Origin: Desulfopila sp. IMCC35006
GTDB lineage: Bacteria > Desulfobacterota > Desulfobulbia > Desulfobulbales > Desulfocapsaceae
Length of the DNA stretch: 64,000 nucleotides
Direction of reading: 5' to 3'
Assembly: GCF_005116645.1 (NCBI RefSeq)
Contig: NZ_SWCM01000020.1
Span: 1-64,000, forward strand
Numbering within the stretch: position 1 is the stretch's first letter; every line of letters starts with the position of its first letter. A program made the position numbers and the translations under genes. Below the pieces are notes generated by a model. It made no database searches, had not been told where the DNA came from, and worked only from the letters and a program-made list of their open reading frames with translations. Of the stretch, positions 35,058 through 44,529 are shown one piece after another.

Positions 35058-37010
35058 TCAGATAAGGTTATCCATGGCAATAACTGGGCCAAACTTTTCT
35101 TTTAACTCAAGGAGTTCTTTTGTCTGATTCTGGTAAATTTCAAAAAGAATCGCCGGGATATCAGGCTCTTTACTGTATGCCTGTTTTTGCAGTTCCAGAC
35201 GGTCGACAATCTTATCTACATACAGGGAAAATTGCATGTCATAGAGGGATTGAGGATATTCCTTGTTGATGGCCTTGAACAGTGGCACCAGGTCCTGGTA
35301 TTTAGGCAGGTAGCCGATCGGTGTGGTGATTGCCTGCACATCGCCGTTGGCAAAAAGTTCGAGCCATCCGAGCCAGACTCTGACGTCCTTTTTTTCACCC
35401 AGCAGCTTATTGCCTTCCCCGCCTCTGTTGCCGTAGGTCAGAAAATAATTCAGGCCTGCCATGATCGGTCGAGTGGCTTTGGAGAATTTGTTCGAATTAA
35501 AAAAAGTGAATTGAGCAACCATGTAGTCGGCCAGCGCACCGGGAATGAAAGGCGCATTGGCCCAGGGCTGACGGTTGACACCGGTAGCACCCACCTCTGT
35601 CGCAGTTGCTTTGGAGACGATTGATGCACCAATCGCTACGCCTTCATTGGCGTTCTTGGCCACCCATACCGGGGGCATGGTGTCCGCATCCCTGCCGGAA
35701 TAGGTAATGACTTTAACCGGTACGCCTTTGGGGTCTTCGGATAATTCAGTGGCATGATTGGCAATTGCCGAGGCGACAAGCGTACAGCGAGAATTTTTGT
35801 GGGACATCGGCACCGGGTTTCCGTTCTTGTCGGTTTTTCCTTTAAACCATTCTCCCTGGAAGTTGATACCCTTGTCCGGTACTGCGTCGCCATTGCCAAC
35901 CCAGTTCGGCACTCCGTCGGTAATGAGCACATTCGACCAGATGACCTCCGTTCCTTCGCCACGCAGACATTGCATTAAATAGGGGTCGCCATCATGGTTG
36001 ACATCTTCAACGATACCGAAGATGCCTTTTTCCGGGTTGATCGCCCGAAGAACACCGGCTTCGTCAATCCAGAACTGGGCCAGGTCATCGCCGATAAAAT
36101 CGGTACCCACCATGGCGGTGGTCGTTTTTCCGCATCCTGAGGGAGCTGCTCCGGCGAAAAATGTTTTTCTGCCGCCGGGCCCGGTCATGCCGGTGATAAA
36201 CATATGCTCTGAAAGTTGTTGTTCCAGTTTGTAATACGTAGCATAATCAACGCTGAACCTATGATTGCCTTTTTTTAGCAAAAGAGTATTGCCGGCATAG
36301 GTACAAAAAGTTGCAAAGGTCGTCATCCAGCTTCTGTCCATGAAGATGCGGGCATTCGGGACATCTGCGGAGGTGTTCGTGCCCTGGGAGTGAACATTGG
36401 TGAAGAAGAGGCCGGTGCGTTGTGCTTCTGCATCAAAATCTCGGAAACAGTTGCGGTACAGTATTTCAGCAGAATGTAAAACATAGCCGGAAGAGGATAT
36501 CTCAATTGCTGGAAATGCCGCTTCAGCACCAACCGGGCCGCGGCTGTAAAAACCGACGATCAAAGTCATGCCCTGCATAATGCCTGGCATGAATTTTTTG
36601 ACGTATTCGGTCGCGTCCGGGCGTAATATCGTTTTGGCGAGAGAGCTCATCTTTTCCCCCTCGTTGATGATATAAAATGTCTGGTTTACCAGTCTGGCCT
36701 GATCTTCGGGGAGATCGAAGTGAATTGTATGGCCAGGTTTCGCCAGTTTTTTTTCTTCACCCTGGCGGAGTGAATATTCTCGAATCCATTGTACATCATC
36801 CGCTGAGCCGGTATTGACAAAGACGCTGTCCGGACGACACATCGCAATTGCATTGGCAACTTTAATCAGTGCCTCTTCATTCTTGATCAGTGCCAACTTC
36901 TTACTATTGTCCGAATCAAGATATTCGGAAAAGACCTTCTGTGCCCCGGCAATGTTGGCGATGCCACCTACAACCGCAAGAATTTCATCGCCTTTTTTCA
37001 GTTCCAGCAT
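35058..37010 (-). CDS. pckG: Phosphoenolpyruvate carboxykinase (GTP-type)
   Basis: Interconverts oxaloacetate and phosphoenolpyruvate with GTP/GDP. The product is 650 residues from the ATG at 37010, which follows AAGGAGTGGGGA; an in-frame start at 37049 would add 13 residues without a ribosome-binding site. Motifs include the P-loop APSGCGKTT with its reactive cysteine, the metal-site region FIGDDLAQFWID, AINPEKGIFGIVEDVN and a C-terminal LPKYQDL. The glycine-rich SGCGKT in place of SACGKTN marks a divergent bacterial form. It probably serves anaplerosis or gluconeogenesis from C3/C4 compounds. A promoter is visible upstream. Confidence 0.93.
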   Translation of the reverse strand: MLELKKGDEILAVVGGIANIAGAQKVFSEYLDSDNSKKLALIKNEEALIKVANAIAMCRPDSVFVNTGSADDVQWIREYSLRQGEEKKLAKPGHTIHFDLPEDQARLVNQTFYIINEGEKMSSLAKTILRPDATEYVKKFMPGIMQGMTLIVGFYSRGPVGAEAAFPAIEISSSGYVLHSAEILYRNCFRDFDAEAQRTGLFFTNVHSQGTNTSADVPNARIFMDRSWMTTFATFCTYAGNTLLLKKGNHRFSVDYATYYKLEQQLSEHMFITGMTGPGGRKTFFAGAAPSGCGKTTTAMVGTDFIGDDLAQFWIDEAGVLRAINPEKGIFGIVEDVNHDGDPYLMQCLRGEGTEVIWSNVLITDGVPNWVGNGDAVPDKGINFQGEWFKGKTDKNGNPVPMSHKNSRCTLVASAIANHATELSEDPKGVPVKVITYSGRDADTMPPVWVAKNANEGVAIGASIVSKATATEVGATGVNRQPWANAPFIPGALADYMVAQFTFFNSNKFSKATRPIMAGLNYFLTYGNRGGEGNKLLGEKKDVRVWLGWLELFANGDVQAITTPIGYLPKYQDLVPLFKAINKEYPQSLYDMQFSLYVDKIVDRLELQKQAYSKEPDIPAILFEIYQNQTKELLELKEKFGPVIAMDNLI

Positions 37011-37091
37011 TCCCCACTCCTTTATGTATGTTGACCTGGCTCGCACCATTCATAGAAAAATAATTGACTCATGAACTTGTCTGATCGTGTT

Positions 37092-37120
37092 ATAATAGGA
37101 GGTTATCAGATAGCCGTCAA
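37092..37120 (-). promoter_or_regulatory. Promoter of pckG
   Basis: On the minus strand, -35 TTGACG (37115-37120), a 17-bp spacer and -10 TATTAT (37092-37097). The predicted start site is about 75 nt before the chosen ATG. Confidence 0.6.
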
Positions 37121-37528
37121 GTTTTGATACTATCGTTTTCGGAAAAATAAAGAGGGAAAATGTCTTGATATTAAAGGTAAAGGTTGCATTTTTGAAATGC
37201 CCGGAAGCAGGTATAGCTACAGCTTCTCTTTATAATGTGTTTACAATAAGTATAAGGAAGTGTGATGGTTGCTTCGGTCGTTCCTGACAAAACCTGACTG
37301 TGGAAGACGCTTTTTCAAAGAGTTCGCAGAGTACGGTACATATGGTGGGGAGATGTACGAAACAGATATTTTTACCTCTATGTCAATGGTTTCTCCACAA
37401 TAAGGCAAAAAAAGTAATAATAGTTAGAGTAGCTGTTCTTTCATGAAGGTGCCAGCTTTCTCCTGATTTCGTTGGTATGTTACCCGGGTTGTTAATCTAT
37501 ACTCACTTTCTGCTACTGGATTGCATCA
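37121..37528. other. Intergenic region before the histidine kinase gene
   Basis: About 400 bp of AT-rich sequence without a frame that looks coding. A TATAAT at 37231-37236 has no matching -35 box at the usual distance. The kinase promoter is not identified. Confidence 0.35.
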
Positions 37529-39745
37529 ATGGTGAAGTTTAGAGATTTAACAAAGACGCTGTTGCTCCGATCGATACAATTATCGGCGATGGAAAATCAA
37601 CAGTTACTGCAAAGAGCCGCTTTTGAAATGGCTGAGCGGTCCATGCCGGGGGTATTTGTTGTGCCGCTCTGTTTTGCCCTGGCGGTTATCACCTCCGGAT
37701 ATATCCATCAAGCGCCAGATCTCAGCATGATACTGGCGGTTATTATGCTCGTCGGTGCTGCCGCACGCTGTCTTTCGATAGTGCGCATAAAACAGTATTC
37801 TATTGGGGCCCTGAACCTCTGGGTGCAGATGTTTTTCTGGTCTTGTCTGGTCATGGCGGCAGTCTGGGGGGCAACAACTGCTATTTTTGTGTATTCCTAT
37901 ATTGAAGGATACCCGGTCCTTTTCATACTTGTTCTCTCCTCAGGTATCGGGGCAGGATCAATGGTTAATTTCTGTATCTGGCGAGCGCTTACCGTAAATA
38001 TTCTTCTGCTGTCCTTTGTACCGGTTATAGTTGTTGGATTGTTGATGCGGCAAACTCAGCTTTTGCCCGCCATTCTTGGGATTGTCCTTTTTGTATTTTA
38101 TCTGCTGGCTCAGACGAAACGATGGAATTTTCATTTTTGGGATTCGCTGATTACTGCCTATCTTTTTGAGAGGCAGGCTGAAAAACTTTCTGACACGAAC
38201 CGCCGTTTGGCCGAAACTGTTGCCATGGAACAGGCTTCTCGCCGGGAGGTGGAAAATGGCAAAGTAAAGATCCGTGAACTGTTCAATCTTACCAGCGATG
38301 CCATTGTTATTTGTGCACTCGATGGCCGGATTCTCGATGTTAACCGGGCTATGTTGGATATGTTTGACGTGCGTCGGGAGGAGATTATCAACACCATGCC
38401 GCTGCAATCATTCGTCATGCAGGCCAACGGTAAATTGAATATCCGGGACCACTGGCAAAGAGCAGTTAGTGGGGTGGAAAATGATTTTGAATGCCGTATG
38501 ACCCGGCCGGGAGGGCAGAAATCCCTCCTGGTGCGTGCCAACTTGCGCCGGGTCAGTTGGCAGGAAGAACAAATAGTTTTTGTTACTCTGCGGGATGTAA
38601 CAGCCAGAAAACAGATGGAGGCTGCCCTGGAGATAACCAGAAAATCCCTGTCCGAAAGTGAAGGGTATCTGCAAGCGATACTGCGCAACGTGGAATTGCC
38701 CATTTATTGCAAAGACCTCAATGGGTGTTACCTTACTGCCAACAGGCCTTTTGAACAACTCTGCGGTCGCAGTCTGGGCGATATGCAGGGGAAAAATGAT
38801 CTCCAGATCTTTCCTGAAAACCTCGGACGTTTCTTGAGTTTTAGAGATTCGGACATTGTCGAAACAGGGGAATCGTTTGAACTTGAAGGCACCTTTACCA
38901 TAGGCGGTCTGGAAAAAAAACTCCTTGTGCATAAATTTCCGCTACGTGAAAGTGGCGGTACCATCTACGCAACGGCAGGCATCTGTACTGATGTAACAAC
39001 CATGAAGCAGGCGCTGCAGACGGCGCAGCTTGCCAATGAGGCTAAATCGGAGTTTCTTGCCAGTATGTCCCATGAATTACGTACGCCCATGCACAGCATT
39101 TTGAGTGTTGCCAGGCTGGGGTTGAAGCGGGTGAACACAGCGACGCGAGAAAAACTGGAATCCTATTTCGCGTTAATCGTAACCAGCGGTGATCAATTGC
39201 TCGAATTACTCAGCGATCTGCTTGATCTCAGTACTCTTGAGTCAGCCAAGGCCTGCTATAATTTCGAGGAGTACGATCTGGTGAAGGATCTGGAAAAGGT
39301 GGTGGCTGAATTTAAAGCTATGATGGATGAAAAACACATATCACTTTTTCTGGACGCCACCGTAAGTCAAGCCCCGGCACGATATGACAAGACCAAATTC
39401 TATCAGGTTGTACGGAATCTGCTGGCCAATGCCATGAAATTCACTCCCCCGCAAGAAGAGGTGCGGGTAGTTCTCCACAAAGATTATCTGGAGCGCAACG
39501 GCGACCGTCAGGCGGCCTGGAAAATAATGGTTATTGATCAAGGCATCGGTCTTGAAGAAGGTGAGCTGGATTCAGTCTTCGGTAAATTTGTCAAAGGCCA
39601 CAAAACCCTGAAGGGAGCGGGTGGGGTCGGGCTTGGCCTCGCCATATGCAAACGAATAGTTGAAGATCATCACGGCGTTATCTGGGCCGAGCGGAATGCA
39701 GGAAAAGGTGCGACGTTCTGTTTTTTGCTCCCGGCGCTGGACTAG
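37529..39745 (+). CDS. Membrane-bound PAS hybrid-type sensor histidine kinase (no receiver)
   Basis: A 738-residue two-component sensor. The N-terminus holds about six TM helices between residues 45 and 195 (for example LSMILAVIMLVGAAARCL, VLFILVLSSGIGAG). A signalling coiled coil is followed by two PAS domains (about 235-355 with LFNLTSDAIVICALDGRILDVNRAMLDMF, and 365-490 with YCKDLNGCYLTANRPFEQLCG). The kinase core has an H box SHELRTPMHSIL near 515, N box RNLLANAMKFTP, G1 DQGIGLEEGE and G2 GGVGLGLAI. No receiver or cognate regulator gene lies nearby, so it is an orphan. The ligand is unknown. Confidence 0.92.
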   Translation: MVKFRDLTKTLLLRSIQLSAMENQQLLQRAAFEMAERSMPGVFVVPLCFALAVITSGYIHQAPDLSMILAVIMLVGAAARCLSIVRIKQYSIGALNLWVQMFFWSCLVMAAVWGATTAIFVYSYIEGYPVLFILVLSSGIGAGSMVNFCIWRALTVNILLLSFVPVIVVGLLMRQTQLLPAILGIVLFVFYLLAQTKRWNFHFWDSLITAYLFERQAEKLSDTNRRLAETVAMEQASRREVENGKVKIRELFNLTSDAIVICALDGRILDVNRAMLDMFDVRREEIINTMPLQSFVMQANGKLNIRDHWQRAVSGVENDFECRMTRPGGQKSLLVRANLRRVSWQEEQIVFVTLRDVTARKQMEAALEITRKSLSESEGYLQAILRNVELPIYCKDLNGCYLTANRPFEQLCGRSLGDMQGKNDLQIFPENLGRFLSFRDSDIVETGESFELEGTFTIGGLEKKLLVHKFPLRESGGTIYATAGICTDVTTMKQALQTAQLANEAKSEFLASMSHELRTPMHSILSVARLGLKRVNTATREKLESYFALIVTSGDQLLELLSDLLDLSTLESAKACYNFEEYDLVKDLEKVVAEFKAMMDEKHISLFLDATVSQAPARYDKTKFYQVVRNLLANAMKFTPPQEEVRVVLHKDYLERNGDRQAAWKIMVIDQGIGLEEGELDSVFGKFVKGHKTLKGAGGVGLGLAICKRIVEDHHGVIWAERNAGKGATFCFLLPALD

Positions 39746-39973
39746 ATTCTGACAAAAAGTAGATACAACAGGATCAACAGTTATGCGCCATTGTCCCAAA
39801 GCAGCTCTGGCTGCAGCAAGACCGAAAGCAAAGTTATGGCATGCAAAACTTTGCTAAGTTCATATTTGGCTTGTCTGAAAAGGACAAAAGATTATGATAT
39901 AGAAAAAGAAAATATCTTTTGCGCTGCATAAAACGGCAAAAGAGAGTAAGAGCCAATGGACAACAAGAAGAAA

Positions 39974-40018
39974 CAAAAAAAGGGTTTAGCCCCGTATGAG
40001 GCTAAACCCTGAATTTTT
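39974..40018. terminator. Bidirectional terminator (kinase / tRNA-Leu)
   Basis: Perfect 10-bp stem AGGGTTTAGC (39981-39990) and GCTAAACCCT (40001-40010). It is flanked by A7 on the left (a T-run for the minus-strand tRNA-Leu transcript) and GAATTTTTA on the right for the kinase transcript. Confidence 0.8.
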
Positions 40019-40021
40019 ATC

Positions 40022-40108
40022 TGGTGCCGAAGGCGAGAGTCGAACTCGCACAAGGAAACCCTCACTAGACCCTGAACCTAGCGCGTCTACCAATTCCGCC
40101 ACTTCGGC
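40022..40108 (-). tRNA. tRNA-Leu (anticodon CAG)
   Basis: An 87-nt class II tRNA including an encoded CCA. The acceptor is GCCGAAG/CTTCGGC with discriminator A. The anticodon loop TTCAGGG gives anticodon CAG for CUG codons, and a long variable arm follows. Confidence 0.97.
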
Positions 40109-40118
40109 AACGCGCATG

Positions 40119-40147
40119 AATATGCTTCTTGCGCGAGGTTTTGTCAA
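40119..40147 (-). promoter_or_regulatory. Promoter of tRNA-Leu
   Basis: On the minus strand, -35 TTGACA (40142-40147), a 17-bp spacer and -10 CATATT (40119-40124). The tRNA 5' end is 11 bp downstream of the -10 box. Confidence 0.75.
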
Positions 40148-40192
40148 GACATTCTTGTTCATAACACTAAAAAATTATTTTATTCTGTTCCT

Positions 40193-41122
40193 ATGAAAAT
40201 TTATCGAAAAATTGAAGATATTACCGAACCCTTCACCAATGCCTGCGTCACGATCGGCAATTTTGACGGAGTTCATTATGGACATCAACAATTATTTGCG
40301 ACGGTTGTCGAAAAAGCTCAAGTACTTGGCGGTACGAGTGTGGTTATTACTTTTGACCCGCATCCTCTCCAGGTTCTGCTGCCTGCAGGGATCAAGCTGA
40401 TCTCAACCTGTCAGCAAAAAGAAGAACTCATCGAAAATTCCGGTATTGATGTCCTGCTGGTTATTCCTTTTACCAAAGAGTTTGCCAAAACAACAGCTGA
40501 TGCATTTGTCGCCGAACTGCTGGTCAAAAGGCTTGGCGTAAAAGAACTGGTGGTCGGCTATGACTATGCATTTGGTAAAGGGCGCAGCGGCAATATCAAT
40601 TTTTTAAAGCAACAGGGACAGATCTTTAACTTTCCGGTGACAGTAGTTGAGGCATGTTATTTAGGTGACCAACTCGTCAGCTCCACTAAAATCCGGGAGC
40701 TGGTTAAAGAAGGTAAGATGGCAGCAGCGAGAGAACTTCTTGGTCGCTACTACCAGATCCGCGGTACTGTTCGGGTGGGCAAACAGCGCGGCGGCAGGGT
40801 GATCGGTTTTCCAACGGCGAATCTGAAATTCAACGAGGAAGACCTCGTGCCGAAACACGGCGTCTATGTAACCCAGGTGTGCTGTGAAGGACGACATTAC
40901 GGAGGGATCCTCAATATTGGTTATAATCCGACATTTGGCGAAGAACAACTGGTGGCGGAGACCCATATATTTGATTTTAATGAGGACATTTACGGAAAAC
41001 CTATCAAGGTCAATTTGCTGAAATTTTTACGTGCCGAAAAGAAATTTTCCGGGCCAAAAGAGCTGTCGGAACAGATAGGTAAGGATGTCCTGCTGGCAAA
41101 AAAAATTCTGGCAGAGCTCTGA
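40193..41122 (+). CDS. ribF: Bifunctional riboflavin kinase / FAD synthetase
   Basis: Converts riboflavin to FMN and FMN to FAD in the cytosol. The 309 residues hold an N-terminal nucleotidyltransferase domain (TIGNFDGVHYGHQQLF near 20-35, FDPHPLQVL, SSTKIRELVKEGKM) and a C-terminal flavokinase domain (RVGKQRGGRVIGFPTANLKF near 195-215, YNPTFGEEQLVAETHIFDF). It supplies FAD for AprA, QmoA and QmoB encoded nearby. It stands apart from the ribE-ribBA-ribH cluster 2.7 kb downstream. Confidence 0.97.
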   Translation: MKIYRKIEDITEPFTNACVTIGNFDGVHYGHQQLFATVVEKAQVLGGTSVVITFDPHPLQVLLPAGIKLISTCQQKEELIENSGIDVLLVIPFTKEFAKTTADAFVAELLVKRLGVKELVVGYDYAFGKGRSGNINFLKQQGQIFNFPVTVVEACYLGDQLVSSTKIRELVKEGKMAAARELLGRYYQIRGTVRVGKQRGGRVIGFPTANLKFNEEDLVPKHGVYVTQVCCEGRHYGGILNIGYNPTFGEEQLVAETHIFDFNEDIYGKPIKVNLLKFLRAEKKFSGPKELSEQIGKDVLLAKKILAEL

Positions 41123-41369
41123 AAAACTGCCCTTGCCGGTGATCCATTTTGCAGTGCAAGTATTGGATCATGCTGTGCAAGCAGCATATTTTATTGTTGC
41201 AAGTACGCTCAAGGTGTCTATAGTGTATGCGCTCGTTGCGGGCAGGTCTCATTCGGCGTTTGGCAAGAGAACATGCGTCTAAAGGCTATGACTGTTTCTT
41301 CGTCTGTGATGATTGAGAACCGGTGAACATAAAGAGAAAAATCAGTCGAATATAATATAGAGGGAAACT

Positions 41370-41999
41370 ATGTCGGAACAGTTGCGGGAAGATTTACCGA
41401 AGGTGATTGAAGAGCTTGAAAAAAAATGTAAGGAACATCCCAACTCGGTAATGGCCTTCCATCATCTGGGGCTTGTCTATATGAAAGCCGGGCGCATACC
41501 CGAGGCAATTCAGGCCCTGGAGCGAGCTATTGAAATAGACGACCTCAGCAGTGAGAGTATGATCAACCTCGGGGCCATCTACTTTGGTCAGGGAGATCTG
41601 GATAAAGCTCAGGAACTCAACGAAAAGGCTCTTTCAGTAAATGCAGACAGCGCTCAGGCTCATGCAAATCTCGGGTTGATCTGGCAGCAGCGCAATGATT
41701 TCGACAAAGCGATACAGTGCTACGAAAAGGCCATTCAACACGATCCTAAACTGGCCAGCACCTGGATAAACCTCACCGCGGTTCTTACTATGAAAGGAGA
41801 GGATGACCGCGCCGTGGCCGCGGCCAGAAAAGGTCTTGAGCTGAGTCCCGATTCTGCACTTGGGCATAATAATCTGGCGGTGGCTCTCTACTTTAAAGGC
41901 AGTTTCACTGATTCCAAGACTCATCTGGATAAAGCCAAAGAACTGGGGTATTCGGTTGATCCAAATTTTGTGTCGAGTCTTCAGAGTAAGCTGGCCTGA
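41370..41999 (+). CDS. Tetratricopeptide-repeat protein
   Basis: A 209-residue soluble protein composed of about five TPR units. Typical repeats are HHLGLVYMKAGRIPEAIQALERAIEI, INLGAIYFGQGDLDKAQELNEKALSV, AHANLGLIWQQRNDFDKAIQCYEKAI and NNLAVALYFKGSFTDSKTHLDKA. There is no signal peptide or catalytic domain. It stands just upstream of the DVU0298-like gene and another TPR gene, so the three may form one unit. It is probably a scaffold, with an unknown partner. Confidence 0.88.
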   Translation: MSEQLREDLPKVIEELEKKCKEHPNSVMAFHHLGLVYMKAGRIPEAIQALERAIEIDDLSSESMINLGAIYFGQGDLDKAQELNEKALSVNADSAQAHANLGLIWQQRNDFDKAIQCYEKAIQHDPKLASTWINLTAVLTMKGEDDRAVAAARKGLELSPDSALGHNNLAVALYFKGSFTDSKTHLDKAKELGYSVDPNFVSSLQSKLA

Positions 42000-42051
42000 A
42001 TTGAAAGTGTCGACAGGGCAGAAATCTCGATGAAAGAAAAGAGCTAGTTAC

Positions 42052-43191
42052 ATGCCGAAAGAAAAGACTATTGTACGACCGTGGTGCCCGTTTTGCGGCC
42101 AGAAAGTAGGCAGGCCATCCCATGCACCGCACAGAAAAATGACCGAATTCCCTGTTGGACGATGCCAGTGCGGAGCCGTCTATGCCTCTGAGGCAACGGG
42201 GCATAACGTAGGTGCTGCTATCGTGGAAACCCTGGTATATGCCTGCAATGACAACGCAGACTTTGCCTGGGAGTTAATGCCGGAAGATGACTATCTGACC
42301 GGGCGTATTGAGAATTACGACGAAGCTCTGCATCAGGTTTTTGATACCGGTAATATGGACGGCAGAGCTATACGCGGGGTACTCTATTTCGTGCGCCTTC
42401 ATACGGATATTCGCGATATTGCTTATCGAATAAAGGAAAAAAAGGGCGAGGCCGTGGCAAATTCGCCGGGAGCACCACCAAGTTCGGAGTATGGTGGTAT
42501 CGAGCCAGCACCCGATGCAAAGCGGATACGCCAGAAGTCCAATAAACAAACTGTCAGAGAGCTGGTGGAAAAAGAGGACATCGATGGCCTTGTTGCCTGC
42601 TGCTTTGACGACAAAAAAACTCTTCGATTGATGCAGCGGTTGCTCTATGATCCGGTAGAGGATAAACGCTGGCAGGTCGCCTGGACCATCGGCCGGGTCA
42701 CTGCCCGGACTTCGACCAGGGAACCGGGACCGGTGTCTGAGTTGCTGCATCGTATGTTTGAGGCCTGTTCCGATTCGGCGGCAACACCATGGGGCATGGT
42801 TGAAACAATCGGTTATGTTATTTCGCTGCGGACCGATATCTTCGGGGCCTTTACCAGACATCTTCTGAATTACATGGGGGATTCTTCTACCCGGAACCAG
42901 ACTTTGTGGGCTTTGGCTGAGATCGCTGCGACGCGTCCGGACCTGATTCGCGACACCCCTTTTTACAATCTGTTCCATTTCCTGCAACACCCGGAATCAC
43001 AGGTGCGAGGGCAGGTAGCCCGGCTCCTGGGCCGTATAAAAGCAACTGAAGTGACCATGCAGCTCATGGGCTTAGGTGCCGATCAGGGAGAATTTTGTTA
43101 TTATGAGAGAGGACAACGTGTCTCTTCAACAGTCGCTGAAGCTGCACGCACCGCACTACAGCTGATACAAGGAGAAAATAAAAGTGACTGA
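42052..43191 (+). CDS. DVU0298-family-like protein: zinc ribbon plus HEAT repeats
   Basis: A 379-residue soluble protein. The N-terminus has a rubredoxin-like or ribbon cysteine set (WCPFC at 11-15, CQC at 38-40). Residues about 165-375 are helical repeats of HEAT type ([59 protein letters not shown]). I associate this with the DVU0298 family known mainly from sulfate reducers, but that match is from memory. A low-complexity linker ([15 protein letters not shown]) separates the halves. The last 8 bp overlap the next TPR gene. Confidence 0.7.
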   Translation: MPKEKTIVRPWCPFCGQKVGRPSHAPHRKMTEFPVGRCQCGAVYASEATGHNVGAAIVETLVYACNDNADFAWELMPEDDYLTGRIENYDEALHQVFDTGNMDGRAIRGVLYFVRLHTDIRDIAYRIKEKKGEAVANSPGAPPSSEYGGIEPAPDAKRIRQKSNKQTVRELVEKEDIDGLVACCFDDKKTLRLMQRLLYDPVEDKRWQVAWTIGRVTARTSTREPGPVSELLHRMFEACSDSAATPWGMVETIGYVISLRTDIFGAFTRHLLNYMGDSSTRNQTLWALAEIAATRPDLIRDTPFYNLFHFLQHPESQVRGQVARLLGRIKATEVTMQLMGLGADQGEFCYYERGQRVSSTVAEAARTALQLIQGENKSD

Positions 43192-43783
43192 TAATTTGCA
43201 ATCCTTTGAAAGTATAAGCCAGGTGGGTAAAACCGAGACTAAAAAGCCATCTGATCCATTGCAGGCGGAGTATGAAGAGGGCAAAAAATATTTAGCCAAT
43301 GAAGAATACGGTCAGGCTGCAGTAGCTCTTCATAACGCGCTTGTTGGTTTTAAAGAAAAAAACGATGAGGTCGGTATCGCTAATGCGAGTAATCAGCTGG
43401 GCCATGTCTGTCTTGCCCGGAAGGAATACGAGAATGCCCTGCAGCACTATCTGCAGGCCCTGGCGATCTGTGAAAAATCAAACGATCGGATGAGTATCCT
43501 GGCGGTAATGAAAAAGATTGTTACTGTCCGTACGCACTTGAAAAAATACGACGAAGCTCTCGCTGATTGCCTGACGATCCTTGATCATTACCAGGACAAC
43601 AGGGATCCTCAGGGAACTGTAACAATCCTGGAAGAAATGGCGGAAGTATATATAAAAGCCGGAAAAAAAGAGAAAGCTGCTGATGCGTACCGAACTATCG
43701 CATCTATTCATAAAAATTTCAGGCATGATAATATAGCCGCCAAATTTCTGGAAAAAGCAGTCCAGCTCACAAGTGAATCTTAA
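43184..43783 (+). CDS. Tetratricopeptide-repeat protein
   Basis: A 199-residue TPR protein whose start overlaps the preceding HEAT-repeat gene by 8 bp, so translation is probably coupled. Repeats include [53 protein letters not shown] and [25 protein letters not shown]. It precedes ribE by 15 bp. The coupling suggests that it works with the HEAT protein, which is an inference. Confidence 0.85.
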   Translation: MTDNLQSFESISQVGKTETKKPSDPLQAEYEEGKKYLANEEYGQAAVALHNALVGFKEKNDEVGIANASNQLGHVCLARKEYENALQHYLQALAICEKSNDRMSILAVMKKIVTVRTHLKKYDEALADCLTILDHYQDNRDPQGTVTILEEMAEVYIKAGKKEKAADAYRTIASIHKNFRHDNIAAKFLEKAVQLTSES

Positions 43784-43798
43784 GTCGGCGCAACGCTC

Positions 43799-44476
43799 AT
43801 GTTCACTGGGATAATCGAAGGACCGGGAAAGATCATCGGAAAACGGACGGTTGGCGGTGGAATAGCCTATGACCTTGAGGCCGGTTTTGATCTGACAGAA
43901 CCCGAGGAAGGCGAATCAATTGCCGTCAGCGGCATTTGTTTGACGGCGTATACTATTCGGGGGAGGAAGTTCTGTGTCGATGTTTCACCCGAGACACTCT
44001 CTCGAACCAAGCTCGGTTTGCTCGGTCCCGGCGCCATTGTTAATCTTGAGCGGGCCCTTCGGCTTTCCGACCGACTCGGAGGACATCTTGTTTCCGGGCA
44101 TGTCGATTGCCTGGCCACCGTCACCGCCAAAAAAGAACTTGGCAGTTATACCATTTTCACTTTTTCTTTACCGGTCGAGCAGGGACGATACATAATTGAA
44201 AAAGGATCGATTACTATTGACGGCGTGAGCCTTACGGTGAACAGTTGTGGCTCGGGTGTTTTTACGGTATCAATTATACCTCACACCTTGAAAATGACCA
44301 CCCTGGGGACATTAAAAACCGGCAGTAAAGTCAATATTGAGGTAGATATAATCGGTAAATATGTTGAAAAATTACTCGCTCCCCGACCATCGATGACCGG
44401 TTCCGATGACCATAAAGAGAGCAAGAACAGTGAGGGAATTCATCCCGGATTTCTCGCCCAGCACGGTTTTATGTGA
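43799..44476 (+). CDS. ribE: Riboflavin synthase alpha chain
   Basis: Dismutates two 6,7-dimethyl-8-ribityllumazine molecules to riboflavin. The 225 residues show the two lumazine-binding repeats: MFTGIIEGPGKI with SIAVSGICLTAY, and LGGHLVSGHVDCLATV with ITIDGVSLTVNS. The C-terminal tail (after the second barrel) is about 25 residues longer than usual and of low complexity (SDDHKESKNSEG). It leads the ribE-ribBA-ribH group. Confidence 0.96.
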   Translation: MFTGIIEGPGKIIGKRTVGGGIAYDLEAGFDLTEPEEGESIAVSGICLTAYTIRGRKFCVDVSPETLSRTKLGLLGPGAIVNLERALRLSDRLGGHLVSGHVDCLATVTAKKELGSYTIFTFSLPVEQGRYIIEKGSITIDGVSLTVNSCGSGVFTVSIIPHTLKMTTLGTLKTGSKVNIEVDIIGKYVEKLLAPRPSMTGSDDHKESKNSEGIHPGFLAQHGFM

Positions 44477-44529
44477 TCCCGGCAAGGGGATGAGTTTAAT
44501 CAATACATTACTTATAAGTGTGAAATATT

